A stretch of 64,000 bases of DNA from Synechococcus sp. PCC 7335 (GTDB taxonomy: Bacteria; Cyanobacteriota; Cyanobacteriia; Phormidesmidales; Phormidesmidaceae), in assembly GCF_000155595.1 (NCBI RefSeq), contig NZ_DS989905.1:447040-511039 (forward strand). The letters are read 5' to 3'. Below, in pieces: positions 7,982 to 16,922 of this stretch. Within the stretch, counting starts at the first letter, position 1, and each line of letters begins with the position of its first letter. Both the position numbers and the translations under genes were made by a program. The notes under the pieces were generated by a model. That model saw only the letters and a list, made by a program, of their open reading frames with translations, searched no databases and was not told the origin of the DNA.

Positions 7982-10372
7982 CTATAAGCTGGGTGTTGGC
8001 TCAAGCTTTGCAGATACGGACGAGCCAGCCATCAGGCTAATGCTTTTATTTTGGTGCTTGATCTCCAGTATGGATCCTTCTTTGAGCAGATAGGTCGCCT
8101 GATCGTGCCGAATTTCTACGGCCAAAAGCTGTTCTCGAATAGTCAAAGAGAATCGCAGGCACTTCAGCTGCTTGGGTAGCCGAGGATTAAACGATATTTC
8201 ACCATCGTAATCTCGCAGACCACCAAACCCGTAAACGGCTGACATCCAGGCTCCGCCCATTGAAGCAATGTGGCAGCCGTCTTTAGAATTTCCCGATAAA
8301 TCTCTTAGATCTAGGACAATCGCGTTGAAGGCATATTCTGTGGCTAGTTCAAGGTGGCCTACCTCGGAGGCCACAATGCTCTGAATGCAGGCAGATAGTG
8401 AAGAATCTCCGGTGGTAAGCGCGTCGTAATAGTCGAAGTTTTTTCGCTTCTGCTCTAGAGAGAACCGGTTGCCTAGCAAAAACATTGCCAACACCAAATC
8501 TGCTTGCTTGATAACCTGATGGCGGTAGATGAATAAAGGATGAAAGTGTAAAAGCAGGGGATATTTGTCTTCCGGGGTGTTTTCAAAATCCCAAACCTGT
8601 TCGTCTAAAAAGCCGTCGTGCTGAAGGTGAATTCCTAGCTTTTCATCAAAGGGAATATACATCTGGGTGGCAGCCCGATGCCAATCCGTTATTTCTGAAG
8701 TTGCTAGCCCAGTTTTAATGGCTAAGTCGTTGAAGCGCTCCGGCCGATCATGCTGCAAATCGGTGAGGGTTTCCACGGCATAGCGTAAATTTTCTTGAGC
8801 CATGACGTTGGTGTAGAGATTATTGTTGACGACGGTGTTGTATTCGTCGGGGCCTGTGACGCTGTGGATGCAGAACTGGCCGTTCTCGCGGTCGGAAAAA
8901 AAGCCCATGTCGTACCATAAACGGGCAGTTTCAACCAGCATTTCTGCACCCTTTTCGTAGAGAAAAGCTTTATCTCCGGTGATCTCTACGTACTTTTTCA
9001 TGCCGAACATGATGTCAGCATTGATGTGGTACTGGGCAGTACCAGCTGCGTAATAGGCAGAAGCCTCTTCCCCATTGATGGTTCGCCAGGGAAAGAGCGC
9101 CCCCGCTTGACTGACGGCTCTGGCGCGATCGCGAGCTTTCTCTAATAGACTATATCGGAACCTCATTAGGTTTTGAGCCAGCCGAGGATTGGTGTAAGTA
9201 AGAAACGGCAGCACGTAGATTTCGGTGTCCCAAAAGTAGTGGCCTTCGTAGCCCTGACCGGTGAGGCCCTTTGCGGGCAGTCCTAGGCCATCTGCGCGGC
9301 TAGTCGCTTGCAAAACGTGAAACAGACTAAAGCGAACGGCCTGCTGCACGGCTTCTGCTTGACTGACCACATCGGGCTCTGACTCTATTTGGATATCACT
9401 ACGTGCCCAGAAGTCATCTAGATAACTTCGCTGACTGAGTACGAGGTCTTCAAATCCTGTTGCGACAGCTCTGTCGAGGGAGCGCTTTGCGCGAGTAGCC
9501 ATTTCTTGGGCTGAAGCCCTTGAGGAGGTATGGTAGGTCATGTACTTGATGAGTCGGATGGGCACACCGGCTTGAGCCGCTACTGAAAAAACAACTTCAC
9601 CACTGTCTGCCATGCATTCACTATCAATAGAGGTGGGGCATTCGCTAACAAAGGTATGGTCGATACCAGAAGCTAGCGTGAGCTTGCTACTGCGGGTTTT
9701 ATGAACGAGAATCACTCGGCGTTCTACTGCGCTGCACACCCGAGGAAGAAGCACTCGCTGAGCAAATTCTTTGGTTCGACGCGGATCTTCATAGTTTGCC
9801 GATGGGCTATTACCCGAAACTTTTGGTTCGTAGTGAACTCTTGAAACAATCTCTATAGGTGCATCCGCGTTGATAGCAGTGACTTCGTAGGAAATAGCAG
9901 CTAGGTGACGGTGCTTAAAGGAGACTAATCGCTGAGATTTAATCGAAATTTGTTTGCCTGCTGGGGTTTCCCAAATAATTTCTCGATCTAAGGTGCCAAT
10001 CTGCAAATCTAGCAATCTCTCGTAGTGCAACAAGTTCGCAGTAGGTAGATAAAAAGCCTCGTCATCCACATACAGCTTAATGATGGTGCTATCTGGAACA
10101 TGCAGCATGGTTTGGCCCACCTTAGCGAAACCGTAAGCTTCTTCGGGATAGACAATCGGCCAGGATTCATAAAATCCGTTGATGAAGGTACCGCTATGGT
10201 GAACCGGATTGCCCTCTTCAAAGCAACCCCGCATTCCTATATAGCCATTGCTCAGGGCGTAGAGTGTCTCTGTTTGCCCTAGGAAGTGAGGGGCGTACTG
10301 TTTCTCTATGAGCTGCCAGGGGCAACAGGGATAGGTGTATTGAGGGAGGTTAACAGGATGACGATGAAGCAT
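7982..10372 (-). CDS. Glycoside hydrolase family 65 disaccharide phosphorylase
   Basis: This 796-residue enzyme belongs to GH65, whose members split trehalose, maltose, kojibiose or nigerose with phosphate (or hydrolyse them) to give beta-glucose-1-phosphate. The N-terminal beta-sandwich carries 'LYALSNGYIGMRGCFEEG'. The (alpha/alpha)6 barrel carries 'GYEGHYFWDTEIYVLPF', and the general acid is Glu510 in 'TGPDEYN'. The length fits bacterial GH65 phosphorylases. It lies 48 bases downstream of a beta-phosphoglucomutase-like HAD gene on the same strand, the usual partner that turns beta-glucose-1-phosphate into glucose-6-phosphate. The exact disaccharide cannot be read from the sequence. In a salt-exposed cyanobacterium, turnover of an osmolyte such as trehalose is a sensible guess. 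Confidence 0.9.
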   Translation of the reverse strand: MLHRHPVNLPQYTYPCCPWQLIEKQYAPHFLGQTETLYALSNGYIGMRGCFEEGNPVHHSGTFINGFYESWPIVYPEEAYGFAKVGQTMLHVPDSTIIKLYVDDEAFYLPTANLLHYERLLDLQIGTLDREIIWETPAGKQISIKSQRLVSFKHRHLAAISYEVTAINADAPIEIVSRVHYEPKVSGNSPSANYEDPRRTKEFAQRVLLPRVCSAVERRVILVHKTRSSKLTLASGIDHTFVSECPTSIDSECMADSGEVVFSVAAQAGVPIRLIKYMTYHTSSRASAQEMATRAKRSLDRAVATGFEDLVLSQRSYLDDFWARSDIQIESEPDVVSQAEAVQQAVRFSLFHVLQATSRADGLGLPAKGLTGQGYEGHYFWDTEIYVLPFLTYTNPRLAQNLMRFRYSLLEKARDRARAVSQAGALFPWRTINGEEASAYYAAGTAQYHINADIMFGMKKYVEITGDKAFLYEKGAEMLVETARLWYDMGFFSDRENGQFCIHSVTGPDEYNTVVNNNLYTNVMAQENLRYAVETLTDLQHDRPERFNDLAIKTGLATSEITDWHRAATQMYIPFDEKLGIHLQHDGFLDEQVWDFENTPEDKYPLLLHFHPLFIYRHQVIKQADLVLAMFLLGNRFSLEQKRKNFDYYDALTTGDSSLSACIQSIVASEVGHLELATEYAFNAIVLDLRDLSGNSKDGCHIASMGGAWMSAVYGFGGLRDYDGEISFNPRLPKQLKCLRFSLTIREQLLAVEIRHDQATYLLKEGSILEIKHQNKSISLMAGSSVSAKLEPTPSL

Positions 10373-10420
10373 TTTAGGACTTTGTAAACATTGTTTTATT
10401 TTATTGGTTAAGTCTGTTAA

Positions 10421-11176
10421 TTAAGTCTGTGGACTTGGCGGCAACAGCCTACCGAGATCGCTAACAACAATATCTGCACCATTTTCTGTCAGACTGCTAG
10501 CGTTCTCCGATTGGGCAACACCAATGACAAGGCCAAAGTTGCCGTTGCGTCCGGCCTGGACACCTGCGATCGCATCTTCAACCACAACGCTGCGACTCGC
10601 CTCAACGCCAAGCTGGTCAGCAGCTTTAAGAAATGTATCCGGTTCAGGTTTGCCAGCCAAGTGAAGCTGCTCAGCGACCCGCCCGTCCATGACAGCATCG
10701 AATAAATCAGTAATGTTGGCAGCTTTTAGAACCTTGTTACAGTTACGGCTAGAAGACACAACAGCAGTCTTAATCCCTTGATTGCGAAGATATCGAACTA
10801 GCTTGATAGCACCCTCGTAGGCCGCAATACCGTCTGCTGCGAGCATCTCTTCGAAGTAGTTATCTTTGCGATCGCCGAGCGAGCGAACAGTCGTTTTGCT
10901 TTCAGCCGAATCTTCTTGGTAGGGTAGACGAATGTTGCGAGCCGTTAAAAAACTCTCTACGCCCTCATACCGAGGCTTGCCATCCACGTATCTTCTATAG
11001 TCACTTTGAATGTCGAAAGGCTCATAGGGTATACCCTTGTCTTTGGAATACTGCCTTAAAAAGTCATTAAACAGGCGTTCCCAACAGGCTGCATGAACTT
11101 CGGCCGTTGGCGTCAGCACACCATCTAGATCAAACAGAACCGCATCATATTTCTTTTCAAGAAGGGGGGAATTCAT
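10421..11176 (-). CDS. Beta-phosphoglucomutase-like HAD-family enzyme
   Basis: This 251-residue protein carries the HAD nucleophile motif 'VLFDLDGVLT' (Asp16 nucleophile, Asp18 acid/base), the threonine/serine motif in 'TAVVSSSRN', and the acidic motif with lysine in 'GKPEPDTFLKAA' and 'VVEDAIAGVQAGR'. The cap domain is about 30 residues longer than in classic beta-phosphoglucomutase, which occurs in GH65-linked homologues. It precedes the GH65 gene in one transcription unit and should convert beta-glucose-1-phosphate to glucose-6-phosphate. A sugar-phosphatase role is the alternative. The start ATG 11176 stands at the beginning of the recognisable fold. Confidence 0.87.
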   Translation of the reverse strand: MNSPLLEKKYDAVLFDLDGVLTPTAEVHAACWERLFNDFLRQYSKDKGIPYEPFDIQSDYRRYVDGKPRYEGVESFLTARNIRLPYQEDSAESKTTVRSLGDRKDNYFEEMLAADGIAAYEGAIKLVRYLRNQGIKTAVVSSSRNCNKVLKAANITDLFDAVMDGRVAEQLHLAGKPEPDTFLKAADQLGVEASRSVVVEDAIAGVQAGRNGNFGLVIGVAQSENASSLTENGADIVVSDLGRLLPPSPQT

Positions 11177-11258
11177 GGTCTTTTTTGTCCAAAGTATAGA
11201 ACCTATTTGAGACCCTTCTCCAAATCCGTGAAAATAATTGAATCTTTCTATCTCAACG

Positions 11259-11460
11259 ATGATGGCCTACTTCAGTAGGCTAACTGACACCGAATGGGAA
11301 ATCCTGGAACCGCTGTTATCAGAGGTATTACCGCAAAAGATAAAGACGAAGCCCGTCAGTTAAAGCTACCGAGCGCTGATTGATGACATGCTTTATTGGC
11401 AAAAAAATGACTGTAATTGGGAGGACTTACCCAAAGAGATCCCTCCATGTCTTGGTGCGC
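11259..11460 (+). pseudogene. IS5-family transposase N-terminal remnant
   Basis: The plus frame gives 'LTDTEWEILEPLLSEVLP', then an in-frame TAA, then in the same frame 'SYRALIDDMLYWQKN' and 'NWEDLPKEIPP'. These are the start of IS5-type (DUF4096-like) transposases. The stop falls where family members usually have Trp before 'SYR'. After about 11460 the similarity ends and the IS1-type remnant on the other strand begins. Confidence 0.75.
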
Positions 11461-11504
11461 GTTCCCTAGCACCGTGCTGTACAACCAAGGATGATGCCAT
11501 TACA

Positions 11505-11788
11505 TCCGGAATGTGGTCTGGGTCGTAGGCGTCAGGCAATAGTTCGCCGACCTGCTTAACCCAGGTGATAACGGTTGTATGGTGGACACCTTTGACTCGT
11601 TCTATCGCTCGAGGGCCCATCCCGTTGACGGACATCTTCAAGCATTCGCGTTTGAACTCGTCTGAGTAGCCGACTTCGTCATATTAGTCGATAAACTGAC
11701 GAGCGCAGTCTACGCAGACATGGTTCTGTTTGCCTTTTTTCTTCCCGTTTTTGCGAATGTGGGTGGACTGACATTCTGGACATTGCAT
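11505..11788 (-). pseudogene. IS1-family transposase remnant with internal stop
   Basis: From ATG 11788 the minus frame gives a zinc-finger start ('MQCPECQSTHIRKNGKKKG', 'HVCVDCARQFID'), an in-frame TAA at 11685-11687, then 'GYSDEFKRECLKMSVNGMG' and 'GVHHTTVITWVKQVGE'. This is the InsA-like zinc ribbon and helix-turn-helix of IS1-family transposases. The similarity ends near 11505, so the catalytic half is gone and the element is dead. Confidence 0.75.
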
Positions 11789-12519
11789 ATAGCAGAAAAG
11801 ACCAATTCATATCTCTATTATGCAACGCCCAATTTCGAAACCTTGTTCATTGCCGAAGGCGGTCATGGCGATCGCCAATGCAATAGAAAGATTTCGCATC
11901 ACCGTGCCGTAGACGAGAGTAATCGCATGACTATAGGCACGGTTAATTTCTCGATTACTCATGCCCTGAGTATAGAGAAGCGCTCACAAGTGTTCTGTTG
12001 GAGGCCACGCTAGCCGCCTCAACCGCCGATATAATTGGTCTGGGCAAAGACAATATTGACTGTCATGATTAATTCTATTATATACATTTATTATAAGTAT
12101 ATAAAAATACGAGTATAGATATAGATAGTTGATGATAGCGAAAGAAAGTGATCCCTCTCGCTACCCATCATCTGTTTCCAAAGGAGTGCGGACATAGTAC
12201 ATAGCCTTGTTCATGCCTAGCATCTAAAAGTCAGTCTCAAAGCCGTTCTAGGGCTCTTCCTGGACAAGAACGGTCACTGCTTACCAGCGCACAAACAGAG
12301 GTTGAATCAGCGAGTTCTATCAGTCACTTTTTCAATCACGATAGCTGGTTATAGCGTTGCTGTAACTCAAAAATGATGAATTATTAAACAGTTAACTTTT
12401 GAGACAAGCTTCAACTCAGTAGAGAAAATACGCACAGTATTAAAAGCAAGACTAAATTTCTGACGACTTTTTAGGCAGCACCACCTGAATGGGTTGTAGT
12501 CTGCAAGAAGTTCGAAAAA
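11789..12519. other. Transposon debris and promoter region
   Basis: No convincing gene. A 51-codon minus frame at 11807-11962 begins 'MSNREINRAYSHAITLVYG' but is not recognised and may be debris. From 12060 to 12140 the DNA is strongly AT-rich with TATA-like runs, and the 12360-12480 stretch is also AT-rich. These probably hold the promoter of the large modular gene starting at 12520. Confidence 0.35.
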
Positions 12520-15500
12520 ATGTCTGAAGTTGCTTTGGGAGCTAACGCGATGGTTAGCCAGTCTCCAAACGAATTAGAGGGTACTTTTGATTTATTTTCA
12601 AATCCCTTTGATCAGTCTTCACATCTAAATCTGTTTGGGGAACCGCTTAGCCAGCCACCCCAAATGATGATTAAGCTAGAGGAGCGCTCTGAAGCCCTAC
12701 TTTCAGCTATTGGCTCAGTGTCAGCTGCAGGAGTGGTCGCGCGGTCAGGTAAACCGACTACCCAAACGTCGTTTCATGGGGATGAGTTCGTCACTCAGCT
12801 TCCTTTCATCGATACCCCTGTTGCTGTGGGAGCACAGTTCATTCAACGGGGCGCACAATGGTTCGACAGGGCGGCAGCAGCTGGCACAGAACTAGCGACC
12901 CCTTTAGGCTACCAGGCAGCTCAAGACATATCAGTTGTTCGCAACGCTTGGGATTCTGTGATCGCTCGGTGGAAAGCACCCGATAATCCACTGCGCCAAG
13001 CCATGACTAGTCAGGTAGCAGAAGCTGCTAGCGAGATTAACTACATCGTGCGAAAGGTACAAGAGAGCGGCGTGGTCGATCAATTTAGAGATCGATTAGA
13101 AGCTGTCCGAGAGCAGACTACTCCCTGGTTTGAGCGGTTTTTGAATAGATTAGAAGAGGTCAGCGGTTATACAGCCATTGCCGAAGCTGAGCCGCTTACA
13201 GGCAACGATACTTCCTCAAAGTGGCTTTACCAACGCGCCCAAGTCCCCTTTGTTGGCATTATCGATAACGACTTTAATTCTCAAGCTCACGGCAGGCAAG
13301 TCGCAGATGTCATACAGCAAGCTGGACAACAGCCTCCCGACTGGACAGCAGCAAGCGTTGGAACAGGAGACTGGGCAACCTCACTCGTTGATTTTGTCGA
13401 CGCCGCCAAGGTCTTCGGTCGGACAAATGCCATCGTCAATCTCAGCTTCGACCTCACAGAAGTAGACTCAGCTGGCAACCTAACCACTCGATTCGAGCTG
13501 ACAAAGGAAGAGAAGCAAGCCCTTGCGTATGCCCAGGAAAACAGTGTTCTAGTCGTAATCTCTTCCGGCAATCAAGCGGGTAAAATGTCTGCACTCGGTC
13601 GAGCTGCTCAAGCCTTTGATAATGTGATTGCGGTTGGTGCTGCGAAGGATGGTCGAAGAGCTGACTACTCTAGCTATGGTCATGGTTTGACTCTAGTAGC
13701 CTCCGGGCAAGGCAAAGAAAAGATGGAGGGCACCTCCATCGCCGCTGCACGGACGACTGGAGCCATTGCTAAAATTTGGAACGAGCAACCTCAGCTCAGT
13801 TACCGTCAGGTTGTTCAATTGCTAGAATCTACAGCGATTGATTTAGAGAAGCCTGGCTGGGACCCCGAAACTGGACATGGCCAGCTCAATACCTCAGCCG
13901 CCTTAGACTTTGTCACCGTGGCTTCTACGCTGCCATCAGCCTCACCTTCAAACAGTTCACGGCAGATACAGACGCAGGCGATCACGGCTGATAGACCGAA
14001 TCCTGTTACAGACCCCCCAGACCTACCGACTTGGCAACCAGATAATAGCGGCAGAGTTCCTGGCGAGCGTCCAAATCTCAATCCGCGTCAAGCTGATGCA
14101 AAAGCGGGCTGGACAAATGTAAAAAATAATCGATCTAAGCCAAGCAATCCGCGTCAAGCTGATGCAAAAGCGGGCTGGACAAATATAAAAGATAATCGAC
14201 CTAAGCCAAGCAATCCCCGTCAAGCTGATGCGAAAGAAGGCTGGACAAGCCGGTCTAAACCTACCAATCCTCGCAGCGATAAAGGGCTCTTGACCTATAG
14301 ACCAGGCGCGGAAATGATTTCTGGTAATCGGGTGAAGCAGTGGCAAAGAGCCATGAGGCGGCAGGGCTATGACATAGCTGTTGATGGCATCTATGGTCCT
14401 CAAAGCCAATCAGTTGCTCGCCAGTTTCAGCGAAAAAAAGGACTGGATACGGACGGCATCGTGGGGCCAAAGACCTGGGCTGCTAGCCTTCGCTCTAAAC
14501 CAAGTAATCCGCGTCAAGCTGATGCAAAAGAAGGCTGGACAAATATAAAAGATAATCGACCTAAGCCAAGCAATCCTCGTCAAGCTGATGCGAAAGAAGG
14601 CTGGACAAGCCGGTCTAAACCTACCAATCCTCGCAGCGATAAAGGGCTCTTGACCTATAGACCAGGCGCGGAAATGATTTCTGGTAATCGGGTGAAGCAG
14701 TGGCAAAGAGCCATGAGGCGGCAGGGCTATGACATAGCTGTTGATGGCATCTATGGTCCTCAAAGCCAATCAGTTGCTCGCCAGTTTCAGCGAAAAAAAG
14801 GACTGGATACGGACGGCATCGTGGGGCCAAAGACCTGGGCTGCTAGCCTTCGCTCTAAACCAAGTAATCCGCGTCAAGCTGATGCGAAAGAAGGCTGGAC
14901 AAATATAAAAGATAATCGACCTAAGCCAAGCAATCCTCGTCAAGCTGATGCGAAAGAAGGCTGGACAAATATAAAAGATAATCAATCTAAGCCAAGCAAT
15001 TTTCCTAGGCCAAGCAATCCGCGTCAGGCTGATGCAAAAGAAGGCTGGAGCAGTATAAATGCTCTTGGCGAACGTGATAATTCGCCAAACTCTATTTCCG
15101 AAATGGATACCAATCAAAGATTTACGGAATCTCTTAAACGTGCAGCTTCTCAGCTAGATGACGAAATTAAAGAGGAATTTGAAGCATTTCTGACACCTGA
15201 GAACATCGCTATTATGGCGGGTACAACAGCGCTCTGGGCAGCGTCCCACGTGACTCCGGCAGGCTGGCTAGTCGATGGGGCTTTGATAGGCATGGGTGTT
15301 TTGAGCAGCGGTCTTGAAGCCATTGATGCAGCCAAAGGTTTTTATAACTTTGCGAGTGGCACTCTAAATGCCAAAACAGAATCTGATTTAGATGCTGCTG
15401 GAGAACAGCTCGCAGAAGCGATTACAATAGCTGGAATAGGTGTTGTCACTGGTTTGTTGCGTAAAGGACTTACTTCTAGAAGAAATAATATTGGCGAAGG

Positions 15501-15906
15501 AGACAATGTTAATAGAAGAAGCAATTTCGCAGATGAAACTGGTGATAAAAGTAGTATTGAACCTACTAAAGGAACAAAAGGACAAATCCTTGACGCAAAA
15601 GATGTTCTAGATCGACTTAGAATAGGTGTAACCGAAATAGATCTAGAAAGAGATTTAAATAATTCCGGCTGGGTGCGGATGTCAGGCTACCAAGGTAAAG
15701 GGTCTGTGATTTGGACTAGCCCAGACCTTAGTGAAAGCGTACGCATTCGAACGCCAAAAGGAGGAAAGCCTAAGGCAAGGGTATATAATGGCCCCGCAGG
15801 CGGTTGGGAAGGTGCGATAGATAGAAAGGGTAATGGAGAACAGCCTCTAGACTTGCAAGGGAAGCCGTCGGGGAAAGCGTATACTCATCATGACCTGCTT
15901 CCATAG
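12520..15906 (+). CDS. Modular subtilisin-like / peptidoglycan-binding / toxin-like protein
   Basis: The 1,128-residue product has five parts. Residues 1-240 are an unrecognised, partly helical region. Residues 241-465 are a compact S8 (subtilisin-like) domain with Asp249 in 'VGIIDNDFN', His257 in 'AHGRQVADV', Asn351 in 'ISSGNQAG' and Ser406 in 'EGTSIAAA'. The Asp-His spacing of 8 is much shorter than in subtilisin, so activity needs testing. Residues 515-845 hold about eight 'NPRQADAKEGW' linker repeats and two identical PG_binding_1-type domains ('VKQWQRAMRRQGY', 'VDGIYGPQSQSVARQFQ') near 603-657 and 723-777. Residues 870-985 are alanine/glycine-rich and hydrophobic, like the pre-toxin segment of polymorphic toxins. 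Residues 1020-1128 form a small basic domain ending 'GKAYTHHDLLP'. There is no obvious signal peptide. No same-strand immunity-like gene follows. The overall layout suggests a self-processing, wall-targeted effector; this is inference. Confidence 0.75.
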   Translation: MSEVALGANAMVSQSPNELEGTFDLFSNPFDQSSHLNLFGEPLSQPPQMMIKLEERSEALLSAIGSVSAAGVVARSGKPTTQTSFHGDEFVTQLPFIDTPVAVGAQFIQRGAQWFDRAAAAGTELATPLGYQAAQDISVVRNAWDSVIARWKAPDNPLRQAMTSQVAEAASEINYIVRKVQESGVVDQFRDRLEAVREQTTPWFERFLNRLEEVSGYTAIAEAEPLTGNDTSSKWLYQRAQVPFVGIIDNDFNSQAHGRQVADVIQQAGQQPPDWTAASVGTGDWATSLVDFVDAAKVFGRTNAIVNLSFDLTEVDSAGNLTTRFELTKEEKQALAYAQENSVLVVISSGNQAGKMSALGRAAQAFDNVIAVGAAKDGRRADYSSYGHGLTLVASGQGKEKMEGTSIAAARTTGAIAKIWNEQPQLSYRQVVQLLESTAIDLEKPGWDPETGHGQLNTSAALDFVTVASTLPSASPSNSSRQIQTQAITADRPNPVTDPPDLPTWQPDNSGRVPGERPNLNPRQADAKAGWTNVKNNRSKPSNPRQADAKAGWTNIKDNRPKPSNPRQADAKEGWTSRSKPTNPRSDKGLLTYRPGAEMISGNRVKQWQRAMRRQGYDIAVDGIYGPQSQSVARQFQRKKGLDTDGIVGPKTWAASLRSKPSNPRQADAKEGWTNIKDNRPKPSNPRQADAKEGWTSRSKPTNPRSDKGLLTYRPGAEMISGNRVKQWQRAMRRQGYDIAVDGIYGPQSQSVARQFQRKKGLDTDGIVGPKTWAASLRSKPSNPRQADAKEGWTNIKDNRPKPSNPRQADAKEGWTNIKDNQSKPSNFPRPSNPRQADAKEGWSSINALGERDNSPNSISEMDTNQRFTESLKRAASQLDDEIKEEFEAFLTPENIAIMAGTTALWAASHVTPAGWLVDGALIGMGVLSSGLEAIDAAKGFYNFASGTLNAKTESDLDAAGEQLAEAITIAGIGVVTGLLRKGLTSRRNNIGEGDNVNRRSNFADETGDKSSIEPTKGTKGQILDAKDVLDRLRIGVTEIDLERDLNNSGWVRMSGYQGKGSVIWTSPDLSESVRIRTPKGGKPKARVYNGPAGGWEGAIDRKGNGEQPLDLQGKPSGKAYTHHDLLP
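14173..14968 (+). repeat. 360-bp in-frame tandem duplication (about 2.2 units)
   Basis: Bases 14219-14524 recur unchanged 360 bases later, and the match continues with single differences to 14968. Each unit encodes 120 residues: two linker repeats plus one peptidoglycan-binding domain. Near-perfect identity at synonymous sites shows a recent duplication or active gene conversion. Confidence 0.95.
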
Positions 15907-16136
15907 CTAGCTCTCTTTTGAAAAACCGTACATCGGGCCTTAGCTTTAACTTGTTTGTACTCAGTGTCTGGCGATAACTGACCAGTATCAGGTAGCAAAC
16001 ACTTAAGAAATTCCATCGGCAGATCACTAAAAGGAGTGACTAAGCTCTTGCACCAATCTCAGTACGGGTTGTGTCACTGGCCAAACCTGGAAAAAGGGCG
16101 TCTGATCAAGCAAGACAGACGTAGCGCTGACATATA

Positions 16137-16164
16137 GCAAGGTGCGGATGCATTCGCACCTTGC
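16137..16164 (+). terminator. Hairpin, candidate terminator
   Basis: The arms GCAAGGTGCG and CGCACCTTGC are perfect 10-bp complements around an 8-base loop, 230 bases after the modular gene. No T-run follows, so termination is plausible but unproven. The rest of 15907-16340 shows no gene on the strand of the modular gene. Confidence 0.45.
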
Positions 16165-16340
16165 GAGTCACTTAGCCTGTTGAAGCACAAGGGTTATAGC
16201 CAATGACCATGCCGTAAGCTAAGTCACCAAAGCTATAGCTGCTCAGTTTGGGTTTGAGATTGTTCTTAGATCACGAGCCATTTCAGCCTAATGAGACTGG
16301 TGCAAAATCTGAGTAGAGCTAAGCGGCGAAAGCTATAGGT

Positions 16341-16646
16341 TCACTCTAGACTGAGTGTTTCAATCTCTTTCATTAGCTCGCTGGCAAACCCATCTACATC
16401 CATTAGCTCCATGTTCCCTAAAGCCATACATTCTTCAGGTGTATACTTTTCATCACTGCCAATGACTTCTTGAACCCAGTAGGCAACCCTAGTTGGATCA
16501 TCAAAAAACTCTGTTGCCTTTGCTTTGACATCGCCGTCTACTTTGGCCATCAAACACACATTCAAAAGCTTTCCAAGCGGATGCTCTGGCGTAGTAGATA
16601 GCAATACAGCGATCGCATTGATAACAGCCGACTGGTTTGATGACAT
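16341..16646 (-). CDS. Small acidic protein of unknown function, 101 aa
   Basis: An open frame of good codon use begins 'MSSNQSAVINAIAVLLSTTP' and ends with an acidic helix ('ELMKEIETLSLE'). It is predicted to be mostly helical and soluble, with no signal peptide. I do not recognise a family. It is transcribed divergently from the globin/cyclase receptor gene, with 276 bases between the two starts that contain a strong palindrome. It converges on the modular toxin-like gene, so it is not in the usual position or orientation for an immunity gene. The function is open. Confidence 0.6.
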   Translation of the reverse strand: MSSNQSAVINAIAVLLSTTPEHPLGKLLNVCLMAKVDGDVKAKATEFFDDPTRVAYWVQEVIGSDEKYTPEECMALGNMELMDVDGFASELMKEIETLSLE

Positions 16647-16701
16647 AGAAGATCCTGCCTAGGTAGGTTTGGTTATATAGCTTTAGTTCTGTTTTATACA
16701 C

Positions 16702-16724
16702 CACTTTTTCACGGTGTAAAAGTG
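16702..16724. promoter_or_regulatory. Palindrome between divergent starts, candidate operator
   Basis: CACTTTTTCAC and GTGTAAAAGTG form 11-bp arms with one central base and one mismatch. It lies 56 bases upstream of the 101-residue gene and about 200 bases upstream of the globin/cyclase gene. The right half, GGTGTAAAAGTGCT, recurs exactly at 38665-38678 next to the NOS region. A regulator binding site is inferred. Confidence 0.45.
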
Positions 16725-16922
16725 CTTTTAGTGGCAAGCGTGTTTTGTATCAAGTGGGCGAGTCTTTAAAAGGTGTTTTACGTGGTCTAAACAGTGAGTG
16801 TGATCGCTTTTTGGGGTCTTTTATCTTTTGGTCTTTTTAGGAAAGCACACTTTGATAGGCTAGTGTACAGTTTGGGGATGCAACTCTACGAGAATGTCTT
16901 AGCAGATGGCTTCTGACAACCT

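Noticed and set aside
14023-15117. Long minus-strand open frames across the linker and peptidoglycan-binding repeats
   Set aside because: They repeat identically because the plus-strand DNA repeats, and their sequence is isoleucine/cysteine-rich nonsense; they are shadows of the modular gene.
16341-16646. 101-residue gene as immunity gene of the toxin-like protein
   Set aside because: It is on the opposite strand and convergent, not directly downstream; kept only as a weak possibility.
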